Shown: positions 36,259 through 44,396 of the stretch, piece after piece
Numbering within the stretch: the first letter of the stretch is position 1
Layout of the letters: every line of letters begins with the position of its first letter
Origin: Bacillus sp. FJAT-27264
Lineage (GTDB): Bacteria; Bacillota; Bacilli; Paenibacillales; Paenibacillaceae
NCBI RefSeq assembly: GCF_001682855.1
Contig: NZ_MAQW01000001.1
Coordinates: 204,442-268,441, forward strand
Direction of reading: 5' to 3'
Length of the DNA: 64,000 nucleotides
The notes under the pieces: model-generated
What the model was told of the DNA's origin: nothing
The model's input: the letters and a program-made list of their open reading frames with translations, nothing else
Databases searched by the model: none
Translations under genes and position numbers: made by a program

Positions 36259-36396
36259 TTAGCTGGTTTTGTAGTTTCTCTCTTCCGCTTTTTCCGCCTT
36301 TTGGATACGAAGCTTGAATAGCTTGAGCAGATTTAGACGCGTATGTTCTTCTTGACAGCTGTCCAATTTTTTAATTATAAATCGATCAATGGACAT
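36259..36396 (-). CDS. Very small protein, 45 residues, charged and helical
   Basis: The frame MSIDRFIIKKLDSCQEEHTR... to YKTS is preceded by GGAG eight bases before the ATG. The product is rich in Lys, Glu and Leu and would form an amphipathic helix, ending KAEKAEERNYKTS. A hairpin lies downstream. It does not carry the Spo0E-type signature. I do not recognise it; it may be a small regulator or spore-related peptide. Confidence 0.55.
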   Translation of the reverse strand: MSIDRFIIKKLDSCQEEHTRLNLLKLFKLRIQKAEKAEERNYKTS

Positions 36397-36561
36397 GCCA
36401 ATCGCTCCTTTTATTCATTTCTTAATTAGAGCCTATCCTATCAGGAAATCATTTCCTTTTACCCTTGTACTCCTATATACCCTTTCTACATATTCCTAAA
36501 CGGGTCCTCTTAAGACGGATTCTCTGTTCATTCAGGACTTTTTATTTTTGTATATAAAAGT

Positions 36562-36590
36562 TTTACAAACTTAATTACATGTGCTATATT
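36562..36590 (+). promoter_or_regulatory. Sigma-A promoter of azoR
   Basis: TTTACA (36562-36567), a 17-base spacer and TATATT (36585-36590), about 40 bases before the azoR start. Confidence 0.7.
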
Positions 36591-36632
36591 ATATTCAGTA
36601 AGTATCCATTATACATTTAAGGAGCAATCATA

Positions 36633-37259
36633 ATGACTAAAGTCCTATTCATTAAAGCAAACAACCGTCCTGCTGAACAAGCAGTCAGTGTCCAACTGTA
36701 CAACGAATTCCTGGAGAGCTACAAGCAAAATCATCCGCAAGATGAGATTACTGAACTTGACCTGTTCGCTGAACAGCTCCCTTACTACGACAACACTTTG
36801 ATCACTGGCATTTACAAAGCCAGCCAAGGCTATGAAGCTACTCCTGAAGAAGCTGCTGGTGCAGCTTTGGTAAACAAATACCTGGATCAATTTATCGCAG
36901 CTGATAAAGTCGTGTTCGCTTTCCCACTTTGGAATATGACTGTACCTGCTGTACTACACACATATATCGATTACGTGAACCAAGCAGGTAAAACATTCCA
37001 ATATACTGCAGAAGGTCCTAAAGGCCTCCTGGGTGGAAAAAAAGCTGCCGTATTGAATGCCAGAGGCGGCATTTATTCCGAAGGTCCTGCTGCTGGTGCC
37101 GAAATGGCCGTTAACCTCATCGTTAACACCCTTGGCTTCTGGGGTGTCCAAGATATTACTCAAGTTATCATCGAAGGCCACAACCAGCTTCCTGAGCAAG
37201 CCGCTGAAATTATTGCAAAAGGTCTGGAATCTGCCAAAGCTGCAGCAGCCTCGTTCTAA
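36633..37259 (+). CDS. azoR: FMN-dependent NADH-azoreductase
   Basis: A flavodoxin-fold quinone/azo reductase that protects against thiol-reactive quinones. The 208-residue length is typical. FMN-contact segments are VFAFPLWNMTVPAVLHTYIDYV (about residue 93) and LNARGGIYSEG (about 137). AAGGAG precedes the ATG. It has its own promoter and is followed by two hairpins. Codon use is notably biased and adenine/thymine rich at third positions, compatible with high expression. Confidence 0.93.
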   Translation: MTKVLFIKANNRPAEQAVSVQLYNEFLESYKQNHPQDEITELDLFAEQLPYYDNTLITGIYKASQGYEATPEEAAGAALVNKYLDQFIAADKVVFAFPLWNMTVPAVLHTYIDYVNQAGKTFQYTAEGPKGLLGGKKAAVLNARGGIYSEGPAAGAEMAVNLIVNTLGFWGVQDITQVIIEGHNQLPEQAAEIIAKGLESAKAAAASF

Positions 37260-37270
37260 GTAATCGTTCT

Positions 37271-37352
37271 AAAGGTCCGGTTATAACATTTGCCGTTACG
37301 ACTAAACAACTAGACTTAACAACGATCTGGAATCACATTAACCGGACCTTTA
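37271..37352 (+). terminator. Terminator-like inverted repeat after azoR
   Basis: AAAGGTCCGGTTA (37271-37283) pairs with TAACCGGACCTTT (37339-37351), with a loop of about 55 bases and TATTTATA after it. The long loop is unusual for a simple terminator. Confidence 0.55.
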
Positions 37353-37367
37353 TTTATATATAAGGTA

Positions 37368-37410
37368 CGACAAAACCTCCCGTTCCTTCTGGAACCGGGA
37401 GGTTTTGTCG
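37368..37410. terminator. Long, nearly perfect hairpin between azoR and rsgA
   Basis: CGACAAAACCTCCCG.TTCC pairs with GGAACCGGGAGGTTTTGTCG, about 19 base pairs with one bulge and a TTCT loop. It lies between convergent genes and ends 33 bases from the rsgA stop. It probably terminates rsgA, and perhaps also blocks the azoR transcript. Confidence 0.65.
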
Positions 37411-37443
37411 TTAGATAGAGTGATCTTAAGAATCACATATCAC

Positions 37444-38544
37444 TTAATATTCATCTAGTTCTTTGCGCCAGCCGTAGCCTCTGGTTCGCGACTGGCCTGT
37501 TTTGGAGGACCCTGTCCCGGAGGCTACCTTTCGTTTCGCTTTGGCTTCCTTCGAACTCTGGAATTGCAGCTCGCGCTGGGTTTTGCGGTAGTTGAGCAAC
37601 CGTTTCTCATCCAGCTGCCCGTTTTGGACTGCTTCCAATACCGCACAGCCCTCTTCCCGCTCATGAGTACAGTTACTGAATCGGCAGGACGCAGCCCATG
37701 AGCTGATATCCCCAAAGGCGAGATCAAGTCCGCCTTCGTCTTCCCACAGCTTCAGCTCCCGCATCCCCGGCGTATCGACGATAATACCGCCATCCGGCAG
37801 GACGAACATCTCGCGGTGCGTGGTGGTATGCCGGCCACGACTATCTCCCTCCCGGACATCCTGGGTCAATTGCAGCTTCTCTCCGCTAAGCCAGTTGACC
37901 ATCGTCGACTTGCCACAGCCCGACGAGCCGGTAAGCGCAACCGTCTGCCCACTGCCGATGTACGGAAGCAGCTTCTGACGTCCCTGGTCCAGCAAGGCAC
38001 TGACCGCATATACAGGAACACTCGGCGCCGCCCGTTCCATATCGGCGATTCGCTCTTCCGCGTCTTCGCACAAATCCGCTTTGGTCAGCAGGATCACTGG
38101 GTTGGCCCCGCTGTTCCAAGCCATAATAAGATACCGCTCCATCCGCCGGACATTATAATCATCGTTCAGGGCGCTGACCAGGAACAAGGTGTTGACATTA
38201 GAAGCAACGATTTGCTCGTCCTGGGTGCTGCCAGCTACATTGCGTGAAATCACGCTGTGCCGGGGAAGAACACCATGGATGACCGCATGAGCACCCTCAT
38301 CTTGCATAACCAGTGCCACCCAGTCGCCAACGGCTGGAAACTCTCCCTTCTCGTGAAGAGAATGCCTGAACTTTCCGGCCAATTCACCCCAAGTCTCGCC
38401 CGTTTCCGCAAGGACCCGGTATTTGCTGCCGAAGTCGCCCACAATCCGTCCGGGTACATAGCTTTTTCCATCCTCTTGTGTATTCCATTCTTGGTTCCAT
38501 TTATTCATCCAAGCTTCATTCCAACCATATTGTTCAATATTCAT
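37444..38544 (-). CDS. rsgA: RsgA, ribosome small-subunit-dependent GTPase
   Basis: RsgA (YjeQ/YloQ) is a circularly permuted GTPase that checks late 30S assembly. An OB-fold N-terminus (about 30-110) is followed by G4 LLTKADLC (about 170), the P-loop GSSGCGKSTMVNWL, and G3 DTPGMREL. A C-terminal zinc knuckle, CRFSNCTHEREEGCAV, completes it. The long frame to 38682 runs through a terminator. The ATG at 38544 has AGGAGG six bases upstream and is used (366 residues). It is an extra RsgA-type gene outside the usual prpC-prkC-rsgA locus, and could be a paralogue. Confidence 0.9.
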   Translation of the reverse strand: MNIEQYGWNEAWMNKWNQEWNTQEDGKSYVPGRIVGDFGSKYRVLAETGETWGELAGKFRHSLHEKGEFPAVGDWVALVMQDEGAHAVIHGVLPRHSVISRNVAGSTQDEQIVASNVNTLFLVSALNDDYNVRRMERYLIMAWNSGANPVILLTKADLCEDAEERIADMERAAPSVPVYAVSALLDQGRQKLLPYIGSGQTVALTGSSGCGKSTMVNWLSGEKLQLTQDVREGDSRGRHTTTHREMFVLPDGGIIVDTPGMRELKLWEDEGGLDLAFGDISSWAASCRFSNCTHEREEGCAVLEAVQNGQLDEKRLLNYRKTQRELQFQSSKEAKAKRKVASGTGSSKTGQSRTRGYGWRKELDEY

Positions 38545-38605
38545 GTATTGCCTCCTATGTTTCTGTATCCATATTTTTATCATCCTGCGAGTTCTCCGGG
38601 AACAT

Positions 38606-38637
38606 AAAAAACCGCCGAAACCAAGGTTCCGACGGCG
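38606..38637 (-). terminator. Intrinsic terminator upstream of rsgA
   Basis: GCCGTCGGAACC-TT-GGTTTCGGCGGT (38637-38611, imperfect) followed by TTTTTT on the minus strand. It implies a short transcription unit ending here, separate from the one ending at 38742. Confidence 0.7.
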
Positions 38638-38704
38638 TCTGGTACAGAATCCTCCACATTTACGCAGAGACTGGCTGTACAATCACAAATACAGAATAAA
38701 CCAC

Positions 38705-38720
38705 ACTCTTATATAAGAGT
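38705..38720. promoter_or_regulatory. Perfect 16-base palindrome between two terminators
   Basis: ACTCTTATATAAGAGT is fully self-complementary. It lies between the two terminator hairpins upstream of rsgA and may be an operator. No protein partner is evident. Confidence 0.35.
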
Positions 38721-38741
38721 TAGGCATAGTATATTTGTACG

Positions 38742-38779
38742 CAAAAAAGCCGCCGGAACCGATACGGTTCCCGGCGGCT
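38742..38779 (-). terminator. Strong intrinsic terminator of the 28-residue gene
   Basis: GCCGCCGGGAACCG / CGGTTCCGGCGGC (38778-38749) followed by six T on the minus strand, about 40 bases past the small gene's stop. Confidence 0.9.
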
Positions 38780-38816
38780 CTAATAAGCATTAAAAGAGCT
38801 TACCCGCTAAGCTGCA

Positions 38817-38903
38817 TCAGACTTGCTGAACAGCCGCTGTTCCCGGAAGACACGTATCCACAACAGTTGCAACCGTCAAAACAATCAGTGTATATACTGT
38901 CAT
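38817..38903 (-). CDS. Tiny gene encoding a 28-residue hydrophobic peptide
   Basis: The product MTVYTLIVLTVATVVDTCLP then GTAAVQQV has a hydrophobic first half and one cysteine. GGAAGGAG lies nine bases before the ATG. A near-consensus sigma-A promoter is about 35-60 bases upstream and a strong terminator is downstream, so a transcript of about 180 bases is expected. It could be a small membrane peptide, a type I toxin-like peptide, or the coding part of a small RNA. I do not recognise a family. Confidence 0.6.
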   Translation of the reverse strand: MTVYTLIVLTVATVVDTCLPGTAAVQQV

Positions 38904-38936
38904 AGTAATCGTCTCCTTCCGAAATAATCTGTTGTT

Positions 38937-38966
38937 ATCATAAACGCACTATATGCTAATTGTCAA
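38937..38966 (-). promoter_or_regulatory. Sigma-A promoter of the 28-residue gene
   Basis: On the minus strand TTGACA (38966-38961), an 18-base spacer and TATGAT (38942-38937). It lies just past the HAD gene's stop codon. Confidence 0.75.
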
Positions 38967-38985
38967 CCTATAATGCATTATTAAT

Positions 38986-39657
38986 TTACAAAATCTGCTT
39001 CAACTCATCCAGTTCGACAATCGTTTTCCACGGACCACCTTCAAGCCCATCATCCCAGGTATGATTGCGGCGCAGCCAGATGCTCCCGATACCCGCCTTG
39101 CTGGCTCCCCAGATATCATTAACCGGATGATCGCCGATAAACAACGTCTCATCAGCCACTGTCCCCAGACGTTCCAGCGCAAGTCGATAGATGGCCGGAT
39201 CAGGTTTGCTGATTCCGACTTCCCCGGAAATCACGATCGTTTTGAAGAAGCTGCGCAGATTCAACTTGTCGATTTTACCATCCTGGATATGCTTTTTCCC
39301 ATTGGTCACCAGTCCCAGCACATAACCGCGCGCCTGACAATGCTCCAGGATTTCCAGAGCATGCTTCATCAGCGCCCCATGATCACTATAACTTTCATCA
39401 TAATAAGTGCGGATATGGGCCGCAGATACGGGCGTCTTCCAAGGCAGTATCTCGCTCAGCTCGGCAAAAAAACCATCCTTGTCCCTGTAACCGTCATTAT
39501 CTCTAATGATCATGTCTTCGATCACCCTGTCCATCTCCTCTGGAGATAAATGGCTCAGAAAATCGCGTACAAACTGGGTGCTGAAGCTGCGGAACGTATG
39601 ATCGCGGTCCATAAGTGTGTTATCAAGATCAAACAGCAAGCCTTGTATTTTTGTCAT
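38986..39657 (-). CDS. HAD-family phosphatase (YjjG/pyrophosphatase-like)
   Basis: The 223-residue HAD hydrolase shows motif I DLDNTLMDRD (about residue 10), motif II LVTNGKK, the motif III lysine in GISKPDPAIY, and motif IV GDHPVNDIWGASKAG. It is of the HAD-IA subgroup with an alpha-helical cap, like 5'-nucleotidase YjjG or phosphoglycolate-type phosphatases. The substrate is not assignable. The ribosome site (GGTGAACTT) is weak. It is divergent from the aldo/keto reductase gene. Confidence 0.88.
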   Translation of the reverse strand: MTKIQGLLFDLDNTLMDRDHTFRSFSTQFVRDFLSHLSPEEMDRVIEDMIIRDNDGYRDKDGFFAELSEILPWKTPVSAAHIRTYYDESYSDHGALMKHALEILEHCQARGYVLGLVTNGKKHIQDGKIDKLNLRSFFKTIVISGEVGISKPDPAIYRLALERLGTVADETLFIGDHPVNDIWGASKAGIGSIWLRRNHTWDDGLEGGPWKTIVELDELKQIL

Positions 39658-39792
39658 AAGTTCACCAATTCGCTAGATTTCGTGTTCCCGTACAAGTAAC
39701 CTGTCTACAGGTTCACAGTTAAAACTATATCATGCCTTATCCTTTTCTGAAAAGAATAGGGTCTCATGAACCGACAGTTCCCACTTCCCGAT

Positions 39793-39822
39793 TTGTCCGA
39801 CTGGACTTGAAAGCGATATAAT
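39793..39822 (+). promoter_or_regulatory. Sigma-A promoter of the aldo/keto reductase gene
   Basis: TTGTCC (39793-39798), an 18-base spacer and a perfect TATAAT (39817-39822), 33 bases before the start codon. Confidence 0.7.
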
Positions 39823-39855
39823 AAAGTCAATCTATCAACAGAAAGGAAACCCAGG

Positions 39856-40764
39856 ATGAACAAACACCGTTTGGGAACATCAGAACTATACATTAGCGAA
39901 ATTGGACTCGGTTGCATGTCCCTCGGAACAGAGGAAGACAAAGGCATCTACCTCATTCATGAAGCACTGGAGAAGGGCATCAATTTCCTGGATACCGCCG
40001 ATCTGTACGATGCAGGCCGCAATGAGGAGATCGTAGGCCAAGCGCTTCGCCACCGCCGCGGAGAAGTGGTTATTGCCACCAAGGTGGGCAACCGCAGGAA
40101 GCCCGGTCAGGAAGGCTGGGATTGGGACCCTTCCAAGGCCTATATCAAATCCGCAGTCAAAGACAGTTTGCGGAGATTGCAGACAGACTATATCGATCTG
40201 TACCAGCTCCACGGCGGGACAATCGAGGACCCTATCGAGGAAACTATAGAGGCGTTCGAGGAGCTGAAGCAGGAGGGCTTAATCCGTTACTATGGCATCT
40301 CCTCCATCCGTCCCAATGTGATCAGAGAATATGTCAAACGCTCTAATATTGTCAGTGTTATGAGTCAATACAGCATTTTGGACCGGCGTCCGGAAGAAGA
40401 GGTTCTTCCACTGCTAGCCCAGCATGATATCAGTCTGATCGCCCGGGGGCCACTAGCCGGAGGAATTCTTACTGAGCGAGGCCGGGTCAAAGCGGAGAAG
40501 AACTATTTGGACTATGACCGTGAGGCATTGCTCGTACTCCATGACAAGCTGACACAAGAGAACAGCGATGGCCTCCATTTGACCCAAACGGCACTGCGTT
40601 ATCCGCTGTCCCACTCTTCTGTAGCGACGATCATTCCGGGCGCAAGTAGTCTGGAACAGTTATTACAGAATGTATCGGCTGCCGGAAGTCCCCCGCTCTC
40701 TGAGGAGACACTGAATGTACTCAGGGGGATTAGCAAGGCTAATCAGTATGCACAGCATCGTTAA
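39856..40764 (+). CDS. Aldo/keto reductase
   Basis: An NADPH-dependent oxidoreductase of the AKR superfamily, 302 residues, TIM-barrel type. The catalytic tetrad is visible: Asp and Tyr in DTADLYDAG, Lys in ATKVGNR, and His in LYQLHGG. The cofactor-site end IIPGASSLEQL is present. It is closest in style to YqkF-like enzymes. The physiological substrate is unknown. AAAGGA lies before the ATG. Confidence 0.9.
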   Translation: MNKHRLGTSELYISEIGLGCMSLGTEEDKGIYLIHEALEKGINFLDTADLYDAGRNEEIVGQALRHRRGEVVIATKVGNRRKPGQEGWDWDPSKAYIKSAVKDSLRRLQTDYIDLYQLHGGTIEDPIEETIEAFEELKQEGLIRYYGISSIRPNVIREYVKRSNIVSVMSQYSILDRRPEEEVLPLLAQHDISLIARGPLAGGILTERGRVKAEKNYLDYDREALLVLHDKLTQENSDGLHLTQTALRYPLSHSSVATIIPGASSLEQLLQNVSAAGSPPLSEETLNVLRGISKANQYAQHR

Positions 40765-40884
40765 TACAACGGTAAAGCATTTTTCCTATCCTATAGGCGA
40801 ATACCGTGGTCATTCTGGGTTTCAGTCCATAGACTGATGTCAGGAGTTCAAATCCAGAGGGGTATTCTTAGGGAGGATAATATT

Positions 40885-41181
40885 ATGGAAACGCAAAACA
40901 TTCAACAAATCAGCTGGAACTGTATGAATAAATATGTTGGGATCGTGACGACTGACGGTCAATCCCATGACGGATTTATCGCTCACGTGGATCAGGATTA
41001 TATTACACTGGCAATTCCGACGGGTGAAATCATGAATCAGGCAAACGGAATGCCTGCACAGGGCTCTACTAACAGACAATTCGGCTTCCGTCCCGGCTTC
41101 TTTCCAAGACGACGCTTTATCCCCCGGCGGATTCCTTTTTTCGGAGTCAGCGATCTGTTCCTGCTTCCCTTCTTCATCTAG
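40885..41181 (+). CDS. Small protein with SH3/Sm-like start and basic aromatic tail
   Basis: The 98-residue protein has an N-terminal beta-rich segment (YVGIVTTDGQSHDGFIAHVD) reminiscent of small Sm-like or coat-associated domains, then an unusual tail rich in Arg, Pro and Phe ending FFGVSDLFLLPFFI. The frame could open at 40837, but GGGAGG stands eight bases before the ATG at 40885. Tails of this kind occur in surface or spore-associated small proteins of bacilli, which is an inference. It has its own strong terminator. Confidence 0.65.
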   Translation: METQNIQQISWNCMNKYVGIVTTDGQSHDGFIAHVDQDYITLAIPTGEIMNQANGMPAQGSTNRQFGFRPGFFPRRRFIPRRIPFFGVSDLFLLPFFI

Positions 41182-41240
41182 CTAGTAACGTAGCAGTAAC
41201 ACTAAAACTTAGCCATTCCTCACTATTCACACATCAACAA

Positions 41241-41292
41241 AAAGACTGTCCTGGAAAAGGGTGTTGGTTTCCCTTCATCCAAGACAGTCTTT
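41241..41292. terminator. Bidirectional terminator between convergent genes
   Basis: AAAGACTGTC.TGG...CCA.GACAGTCTTT with an inner AAGGG/CCCTT pair. It serves the small gene on the plus strand and the facing 149-residue gene. Confidence 0.85.
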
Positions 41293-41327
41293 ATCTTCTA
41301 ACCCCCTGCTCACCTTGTCACCCCCCG

Positions 41328-41777
41328 TTACTCGAAATGCTCCGGCCTGTGCGTAAGCATCATTTCCTCTTCCGTGATATACAGTGGAAAAGGCGGGGTC
41401 TCCTTGAGATACCTTTCTGTTGACAGCAGCCGGTAGTGCACCTCGGGCAACCAGGCATCTTCCAGTAGCGGCAGCTTGCCGGTATCGCTGATATAATTGT
41501 CCACTGCGGACTGAACCATGTCCAAATAATAAGGAATTAGCTTGTCTTTTTCCTCAAAAATCTCAAAGGTCTCACGGGACATAAAGAACCGCTGCTCAGG
41601 AACACCGCCCAAATATCGTTTGAGACGGTCCATGTCAATACTCTTGTCTTCATTGATCAGTGCAGTGCGATTGATCGGGTCCGGCATATCAGCTTCAAAC
41701 TGCCTCACAGCCTGCTTAAGCTGCGGCAGAGTTACAACAATGGGCGGGGATGCTTTTTTGGCGCGTTTAAATATCAT
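41328..41777 (-). CDS. Conserved hypothetical protein, DUF3939-like
   Basis: The 149-residue soluble protein has a basic N-terminus (IFKRAKKASPPIVVT), a helical middle and a C-terminal PFPLYITEEEMMLTHRP segment that I associate with the DUF3939 group. Function is unknown. GGAG lies nine bases before the ATG. It is a single gene next to the ArsR-type regulator. Confidence 0.7.
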   Translation of the reverse strand: MIFKRAKKASPPIVVTLPQLKQAVRQFEADMPDPINRTALINEDKSIDMDRLKRYLGGVPEQRFFMSRETFEIFEEKDKLIPYYLDMVQSAVDNYISDTGKLPLLEDAWLPEVHYRLLSTERYLKETPPFPLYITEEEMMLTHRPEHFE

Positions 41778-41897
41778 ACCGAAAGTCTCCTTTCAATGCA
41801 TATATTAAATAACGCTTACAATTCCATTTTATGCAAATCCCAATCCTTTAAACCGTTTTTAGCCCAAGTTTCACACAACCTTATCATTTGATGCCAT

Positions 41898-42494
41898 TTA
41901 TTTGACATATTCCCAATGTGTCCACATCTCCGGCGGATTCAGCTCGTACTTGTCATTCTCTCTGTACATAAACTGATGCATAATGAACTCCCGGCGGATG
42001 GTGGCAAAATCATCGTGAAACGGCTTGATGAAATCATTGATTTCTTTCTCGGTGTACACCACACCAGGCTCCAGCTTCTCCACAATGTACTGCAGGGCAA
42101 TCAGCTTCTTCTTGTATTGAGCCGGAATTTGCCGCAGGCGGCCGTCCTTGGCGAAGAAATTGCGGATGACCGACTCCTTGAGACTGTTCTCAGGTGACTG
42201 CTCTTCCATATCCCTTGCTCCTTTCGCAAAAATAAACTCCAAAGATGCTTCCGCATTCTCTCTGATAAACTCAGGATTCAGCTTGAAAAAGACTGTATTC
42301 TTGTCGCGCCGCTCCTTAATCAGGGCGGCTTCGCGCAATTTGGCGGCATGATGGGTAACCGTAGGCTGGGATAGATTCAGCTTCTCAGCCAGCGCATGTC
42401 CGTGCATTTCTCCTTGAGATAACAAGAGCAACATGCGAAGGCGGGTAGGGTCGGCCAAAGCCTTGTGATAATTAACGATTTTGTCGAGCTGCAC
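41898..42494 (-). CDS. ArsR-family regulator with DUF2087 domain
   Basis: The 198-residue protein has an N-terminal ArsR winged helix (HKALADPTRLRMLLLL; recognition helix LNLSQPTVTHHAAKLREA) and a C-terminal DUF2087 domain (FFAKDGRLRQIPAQYKKK ... YTEKEIND). No CxC metal site is seen, so the signal is probably not arsenic-type metal. The frame opens at GTG 42503, but AAGGAG overlaps that codon. The GTG at 42494 lies eight bases past it and is used. A perfect palindrome at its promoter suggests autorepression. Confidence 0.85.
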   Translation of the reverse strand: MQLDKIVNYHKALADPTRLRMLLLLSQGEMHGHALAEKLNLSQPTVTHHAAKLREAALIKERRDKNTVFFKLNPEFIRENAEASLEFIFAKGARDMEEQSPENSLKESVIRNFFAKDGRLRQIPAQYKKKLIALQYIVEKLEPGVVYTEKEINDFIKPFHDDFATIRREFIMHQFMYRENDKYELNPPEMWTHWEYVK

Positions 42495-42543
42495 GAGATA
42501 CACTCCTTATGACTTTCAGATCCTGAGGTAAAGCTGAATAACT

Positions 42544-42559
42544 TTAGATATATATCTAA
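42544..42559. promoter_or_regulatory. Perfect 16-base palindromic operator for the ArsR-type regulator
   Basis: TTAGATATATATCTAA is self-complementary and abuts the -10 hexamer of the regulator's promoter. It is in the divergent region, so it could also affect ypdA. Confidence 0.65.
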
Positions 42560-42588
42560 TTATACACCATTCTATATACTTAAAGCAA
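42559..42588 (-). promoter_or_regulatory. Sigma-A promoter of the ArsR-type regulator
   Basis: On the minus strand TTGCTT (42588-42583), an 18-base spacer and perfect TATAAT (42564-42559). Confidence 0.75.
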
Positions 42589-42719
42589 TATAAAAGCGCT
42601 TACTTATTTGTCTTTATGGAAAAAATCTTGGATTTGGAGTAGGATTTAGAGGTCCGGCTTTTTGCCGGTTCCGTTATTCAGCATAAAAAGATAGGATTTC
42701 ACGGGAGGTTACCAGCTAC

Positions 42720-43700
42720 ATGAAAGATGTTATCATCATCGGGGCCGGTCCCTGCGGGCTTTCAGCAGCTATCGAATGCCAGCGCCAGGGTCTGTCCAGC
42801 CTCATTATTGAAAAGAACTTTATCGTTCATTCTATTTATTTGTATCCCACGAATATGCAGTTTTTCAGCACGGCAGAGCTTCTGGAAATTGGCGATGTAC
42901 CGTTCACCTCGCCAAATGACAAGCCTTATCGTCATGAAGCACTTGTCTACTACCGCCGCGCCGCTGAGCAGAATGGCGTGGAAATCGCCGCTTATGAAGA
43001 AGCTCTGTCGATTGAAAAACTCCAGGATGGAACTTTTGTCGTACATACTTCCAATATGCGCGGCGAGCAGCACAGTCATAAAGCAGCACATGTAGTCATT
43101 GCGACCGGCTATTTTGACCAACCCAATATGATTGGTATTCCCGGCGAGGAGTTGCCTAAGGTTACTCACTACTTCGGGGAAGCACATCCTTACACCGGGA
43201 TGAAGGTTACCGTCATTGGTGGCAGCAACTCGGCAGTAGATGCGGCGCTGGAGCTGATGCGTGTGGGTGCCTCCGTGGATATGGTTTATCGCGGAAACAG
43301 TATTTCGGAGAATATTAAGTCATGGGTACGTCCGATCTTCGAAGGTATGGTACAAAAAGGAAAGATCAGGCTGCATCTTCAGTCCCGTGTTACAGAAATC
43401 AAGCCGGATTCAGTATTGATTACAAGTCATAATGGCGAGACTAACGTCATCGACAATGATTTTGTTCTGGCACTGACCGGTTTCAAGCCAAGCCGGGCCC
43501 TGCTCTCTTCTGCAGGTGCAGCTATGGATGACGATCTGGATAAACCTGTATATAACCCTGTTACTATGGAGTCGACGGTGCCAGGGATCTATGTAGCAGG
43601 AGTGATCGCCTCCGGCCGTAATGCCAATGAGGTCTTCATCGAGACTGGACGGGGACATGGCAAGCTGATTGTGGATCACATCCTCTCGAAGTCAAGGTAA
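42720..43700 (+). CDS. ypdA: YpdA-family putative bacillithiol disulfide reductase
   Basis: A FAD- and NADPH-dependent pyridine nucleotide oxidoreductase that keeps bacillithiol reduced. FAD-binding [17 protein letters not shown] is at residues 8-24 and the second dinucleotide motif [15 protein letters not shown] near residue 165. There is no CxxC redox pair, as is typical for YpdA and unlike thioredoxin reductase. C-terminal [20 protein letters not shown] is conserved. GGGAGGT precedes the ATG. A DUF441 gene follows 23 bases later, probably in the same unit. Confidence 0.92.
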   Translation: MKDVIIIGAGPCGLSAAIECQRQGLSSLIIEKNFIVHSIYLYPTNMQFFSTAELLEIGDVPFTSPNDKPYRHEALVYYRRAAEQNGVEIAAYEEALSIEKLQDGTFVVHTSNMRGEQHSHKAAHVVIATGYFDQPNMIGIPGEELPKVTHYFGEAHPYTGMKVTVIGGSNSAVDAALELMRVGASVDMVYRGNSISENIKSWVRPIFEGMVQKGKIRLHLQSRVTEIKPDSVLITSHNGETNVIDNDFVLALTGFKPSRALLSSAGAAMDDDLDKPVYNPVTMESTVPGIYVAGVIASGRNANEVFIETGRGHGKLIVDHILSKSR

Positions 43701-43723
43701 TCAGACAAGGAGTTGAAACACAG

Positions 43724-44167
43724 ATGGACATGACCTCTTTGCTGCTGCTGGGACTGGCCGCACTGGGTATTGTCAGCAATAATTCGCCTGTCACTATCGC
43801 GATGGTCGTTCTGCTGCTAATAAGGGTACTTGGGCTGAACCAAGCCTTCCCCTGGCTGGAGAAATACGGACTCACCATCGGGATTATCATCCTGACGATC
43901 GGTGTCATGACGCCGCTGGCCAGCGGTCGAATCTCGTTGCAAACCGTAGGCCAGTCGTTCCTGCACTGGAAATCGCTTGCCGCCATCGGTATCGGCATCC
44001 TTGTGGCCTACCTCGGCGGACGCGGCGCTATCCTGATGGGCAACCAGCCCACTGTTGTCGCCGGTCTTCTGATCGGGACGGTTATCGGTGTGGCCTTCTT
44101 CAAGGGCGTACCGGTCGGACCGCTAATCGCCGCAGGAATTCTGTCGCTATTGATTGGAAAATTGTAA
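43724..44167 (+). CDS. UPF0756/DUF441 membrane protein (YtwI-like)
   Basis: The 147-residue protein has four hydrophobic segments and the family pattern of glycine-rich turns ([36 protein letters not shown]). The function of the family is unknown. It follows ypdA closely, with AAGGAG ten bases before the ATG, so it is probably co-transcribed. Confidence 0.88.
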   Translation: MDMTSLLLLGLAALGIVSNNSPVTIAMVVLLLIRVLGLNQAFPWLEKYGLTIGIIILTIGVMTPLASGRISLQTVGQSFLHWKSLAAIGIGILVAYLGGRGAILMGNQPTVVAGLLIGTVIGVAFFKGVPVGPLIAAGILSLLIGKL

Positions 44168-44396
44168 TTTACTTGGAACGAGCGGAATCCACAACGGGAA
44201 TCCACAGCAGGAATTCACCCATTGAAGCCGCTCAAATTCGTTTTTCACCTCCATTTCATATCCGCACAAATAACTGCTTCAGGTACTGAAGCAGTTATTT
44301 GTGTCTATATTCAGTAGAGAGATATCCTGCGAATGAGCGAGCATTTGAAGAAAAATTTTAATTTGAGTGAAATTGGGCTTTACGTCGCAAATCTCC

